A program made the translations under genes and the position numbers. A model generated the notes under the pieces. That model did not search any database, was not told where the DNA came from, and worked only from the letters and a program-made list of their open reading frames with translations. Source: Bacillota bacterium (GTDB lineage: Bacteria > Bacillota > Clostridia > Acetivibrionales > JAFADI01). Taken from it: a DNA stretch of 62,385 bases. Below, piece after piece: positions 60,361-62,385 of the stretch (position 1 is the first letter of the stretch; each line of letters opens with the position of its first letter). The DNA lies in contig JAFADI010000132.1 of NCBI GenBank assembly GCA_023424965.1, positions 1-62,385 of the forward strand, in the 5' to 3' direction.

Positions 60361-60528
60361 ATGGAGCTTGACCTGCTGTCGCTTGGAAAGCACACCGGCC
60401 TCAGCTTTGCAGAGATAAATGAACTGCGGGTGAAGGACCTGCTGGATTTTGTGCAAAGCTACAGCGGGAAAAAGGGGGATGCGGTCCGGAAAGCCACACA
60501 GGGGGATATCGATAAGTTTTATAAATGA
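60361..60528 (+). CDS. Second tail assembly chaperone segment (gpT-like)
   Basis: The 55-residue frame MELDLLSLGKHTGLSFAEIN and following KDLLDFVQSYSG, ending in ATQGDIDKFYK, is typical of the short second tail chaperone before tape measure genes. The frame is open back through the end of the gpG-like gene, in the +1 (or -2) frame. ATG 60361 has only a distant weak site. It may be made as a gpG-gpT fusion by frameshifting. Confidence 0.7.
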   Translation: MELDLLSLGKHTGLSFAEINELRVKDLLDFVQSYSGKKGDAVRKATQGDIDKFYK

Positions 60529-60551
60529 TAAAAGGATTGGAGGTGGTGTAA

Positions 60552-62385
60552 TTGGCAGATACAGGCGGATTACCGGAGATGCTGTCGGATGTGAACGGAA
60601 AACTCAAGGAGATGAAATCCGAGCTGAAGCAGGTAGAGAAGCTGCTCCAGGTGGATGTGGAAAATGCAGAACTCCTTGCCCAGAAGCAGAAGCTTTTCGG
60701 AGACGCGGTTGCAGCTTCAAAAGATAGGCTTGAGATGCTCCGGGCGATTCAGGAGGAGGTTAACGGGCTGCTGGCAGCCGGTGAAATCTCCGAAGGACAG
60801 TACAGGGGTTTTCAGAGAGACGTCATCGCTGCCGAGCAGGAGCTTAAGAAGCTGGAGACTCAGTTGGAGAGCGTGGAGAGCAAACTGGAAAGCATGAACA
60901 ACTCTTTTTCTGCTTTCGGTGAAAAAGCTTCCGGTCTGGGAGATAAATTCAGCAGCGCCGGAGAGAAAATATCCGGTGTGGCAGATACGCTGAAATCAAA
61001 TATTACCGAGCCATTGAAGGGAATTGCCACTCAGGCGATGACCGTAGGTAATGATTTTGAAGCCCAAATGAGCCGGGTAAAAGTGGCTTCCGGGGCTACG
61101 GGAGATGAGTTTGCAAAACTCACCGACCAGGCCCTCAGGCTAGGGGCGGATACGGCCTTCAGCGCCAAAGAGGCGGCACAAGGAATGGAGAACCTGGCTG
61201 ATGCCGGCTTCAACACCAATGAGGTCATGGCAATGATGCCGGGAACGCTGGACCTGGCGGCAATCAGCGGCGAAACGCTGTCCGGCAGTACGGAGATTGC
61301 CGCGGAAACCTTGCGGGGCTTTGGCCTTGCAGCAAATGAGGTGGGGCATGTGACGGATGTGCTGGCAAAAAATGCCGCCAGTACAAAGTCCACGGTGTCA
61401 GATGCGGGGAATGCCATCAAAGAAATCGCTCCCCTGGCCCATGAGGCGGGACTGTCACTGGAGGAGACTGCGGCGGCCATCGGCATCATGGCCGATTCGG
61501 GCATAAAAGGTTCTCAAGCCGGGGCGACGCTTCAGGGAATGCTGTCACAGCTGACGAACCCCAGTAAAGAGGCAAAGGCTGCAATGGAGTCCCTGGGGTT
61601 TACAGCCTTCGATACAAATGGGAGCATCCTTCCCCTGGGTCAAATCATCGACAACCTGAAGAAGTCCGTCGGCGGGCTCAGCGACGAGCAAAAGCAGCAG
61701 GCCCTTTCGGCTGTTTTCGGAAAGGATGCAATGTCCGGCATGCTGGCGCTGGTAGATGGGGGCAGGGATAAACTGGATGCCCTCACCAGCAGCCTCAAAA
61801 ATAGTGACGGTGCGGCCTCTGAAATGGCGGGAACCCTGCAGGACAATACAAAGTCCAGTCTCGAGAAGATGAACGGTAGCCTGGAAACGGTACAAATAAA
61901 GATACAGCAGGCACTGGCTCCGACGATAACGCAAGTTGCCGATAAAATCAGGGAACTGGCGGATGCCTTTTCCAACCTCAGCCCCGAGACACAGAAGACC
62001 ATTCTGACCATTCTGGGGATTGTTGCAGCCATTGGCCCTCTCATAGGAATCATCGGGTCAATTGCAGGAGCTATCGGAAGCGTGCTGGGATTGATAGGCA
62101 CTATATCGGGAGCCATCGGTGTGGTGACGGCAGGAGCAGCGGCAGCCACTCCGGCTGTAACAGGACTTGCAGCAGTGTTTACGGCGCTGAGTGGCCCCAT
62201 AGGGATTGCCATCGCCATCATTGCGGCCTTAGCTGCGGCAGTTTTTCTCATTATTAAAAACTGGGAGCCCATTAAGGAGTTTTTTGCAACCCTTTGGGCC
62301 AATATTACAGGGGCGTTTACCACGGCCTGGGAGAATATAAAAGCTTTTTTCACATCTTTGGCAGAGCAGGCGCTTTTACTAATAA
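60552..62385 (+). CDS. Phage tail tape measure protein, partial
   Basis: The frame stays open from TTG 60552 to the window edge (611 codons, no stop). GGAGGTG precedes the TTG. The protein begins with a long coiled coil (about 1-125), continues with a TP901-type tape measure domain (FEAQMSRVKVASGATGDEFA, AQGMENLADAGFNTNEV, IGIMADSGIKGSQAGATLQG) and then Gly/Ile-rich hydrophobic segments (about 475-575). It sets tail length and passes into the target membrane. The 3' end lies outside the window. Confidence 0.9.
   Translation, partial: MADTGGLPEMLSDVNGKLKEMKSELKQVEKLLQVDVENAELLAQKQKLFGDAVAASKDRLEMLRAIQEEVNGLLAAGEISEGQYRGFQRDVIAAEQELKKLETQLESVESKLESMNNSFSAFGEKASGLGDKFSSAGEKISGVADTLKSNITEPLKGIATQAMTVGNDFEAQMSRVKVASGATGDEFAKLTDQALRLGADTAFSAKEAAQGMENLADAGFNTNEVMAMMPGTLDLAAISGETLSGSTEIAAETLRGFGLAANEVGHVTDVLAKNAASTKSTVSDAGNAIKEIAPLAHEAGLSLEETAAAIGIMADSGIKGSQAGATLQGMLSQLTNPSKEAKAAMESLGFTAFDTNGSILPLGQIIDNLKKSVGGLSDEQKQQALSAVFGKDAMSGMLALVDGGRDKLDALTSSLKNSDGAASEMAGTLQDNTKSSLEKMNGSLETVQIKIQQALAPTITQVADKIRELADAFSNLSPETQKTILTILGIVAAIGPLIGIIGSIAGAIGSVLGLIGTISGAIGVVTAGAAAATPAVTGLAAVFTALSGPIGIAIAIIAALAAAVFLIIKNWEPIKEFFATLWANITGAFTTAWENIKAFFTSLAEQALLLI

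Overview
The window looks like a chromosome segment from a spore-forming member of the Clostridia (Firmicutes). Supporting signs are strong GGAGG-type ribosome binding sites, frequent GTG and TTG starts, a small acid-soluble spore protein gene, a Clostridia-type Tad pilus locus (DUF5702 and DUF6382-FHA proteins), a nickel/cobalt (NiCo) riboswitch and an OpuC/BusR osmolyte system. Secreted carbohydrate-active-type proteins and a GH51 arabinofuranosidase suggest a plant-polysaccharide degrader. No rRNA, CRISPR array or insertion sequence was seen. One tRNA (Arg, CCT) is present.

Layout. 1-8 kb: two secreted proteins (a DUF5695-like/LamG protein and a discoidin-domain HEXXH protein), an ArsR-type regulator and GH51 arabinofuranosidase. 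8-16 kb: housekeeping genes (lipoate ligase, riboswitch-controlled cation efflux, peroxiredoxin, HD-GYP phosphodiesterase, M48 protease, DEAD-box helicase). 16-19 kb: a PadR operon encoding a membrane protein built from exact 51-residue WWP repeats, then an odd orphan permease. 19.5-22.7 kb: a NitT/TauT-type ABC transporter operon whose first gene is a 202-residue relative of the [FeFe]-hydrogenase H-cluster domain. 22.7-30.2 kb: ynfA behind a probable guanidine-IV-type riboswitch, two rhomboid proteases, a VanX/L,D-transpeptidase fusion lipoprotein, a peroxiredoxin lacking its peroxidatic cysteine, NudC and small enzymes. 30.4-42 kb: a complete Tad/Flp pilus operon with unusual additions. 42-47.5 kb: a GyrI-like protein and the opuC operon divergent from busR. 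47.5-51.6 kb: a heterodimeric ABC drug exporter behind a leader-peptide attenuator. 51.7-55.1 kb: peptidases and a MazG-like pyrophosphatase.

From tRNA-Arg (55.3 kb) to the right edge lies a phage-derived island: a HigB/HigA-type toxin-antitoxin pair, a spore-protein gene, an ImmA protease plus XRE repressor, a regulator-like gene, about 790 bp of noncoding DNA with duplicated promoter-terminator units, and then tail genes only (tail tube, two tail chaperones, tape measure running off the edge). No integrase, terminase, portal or capsid gene is visible, so this may be an F-type (flexible, non-contractile) tailocin or a decayed siphophage.

The most novel-looking items are the mini H-cluster protein in an ABC operon, the headless tail cassette with its terminator-rich control region, the translation-dependent attenuator of the ABC exporter, the WWP-repeat membrane system and the Ig-like insertion in the Tad platform protein. 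All functional calls come from reading motifs by eye; no database search was run.
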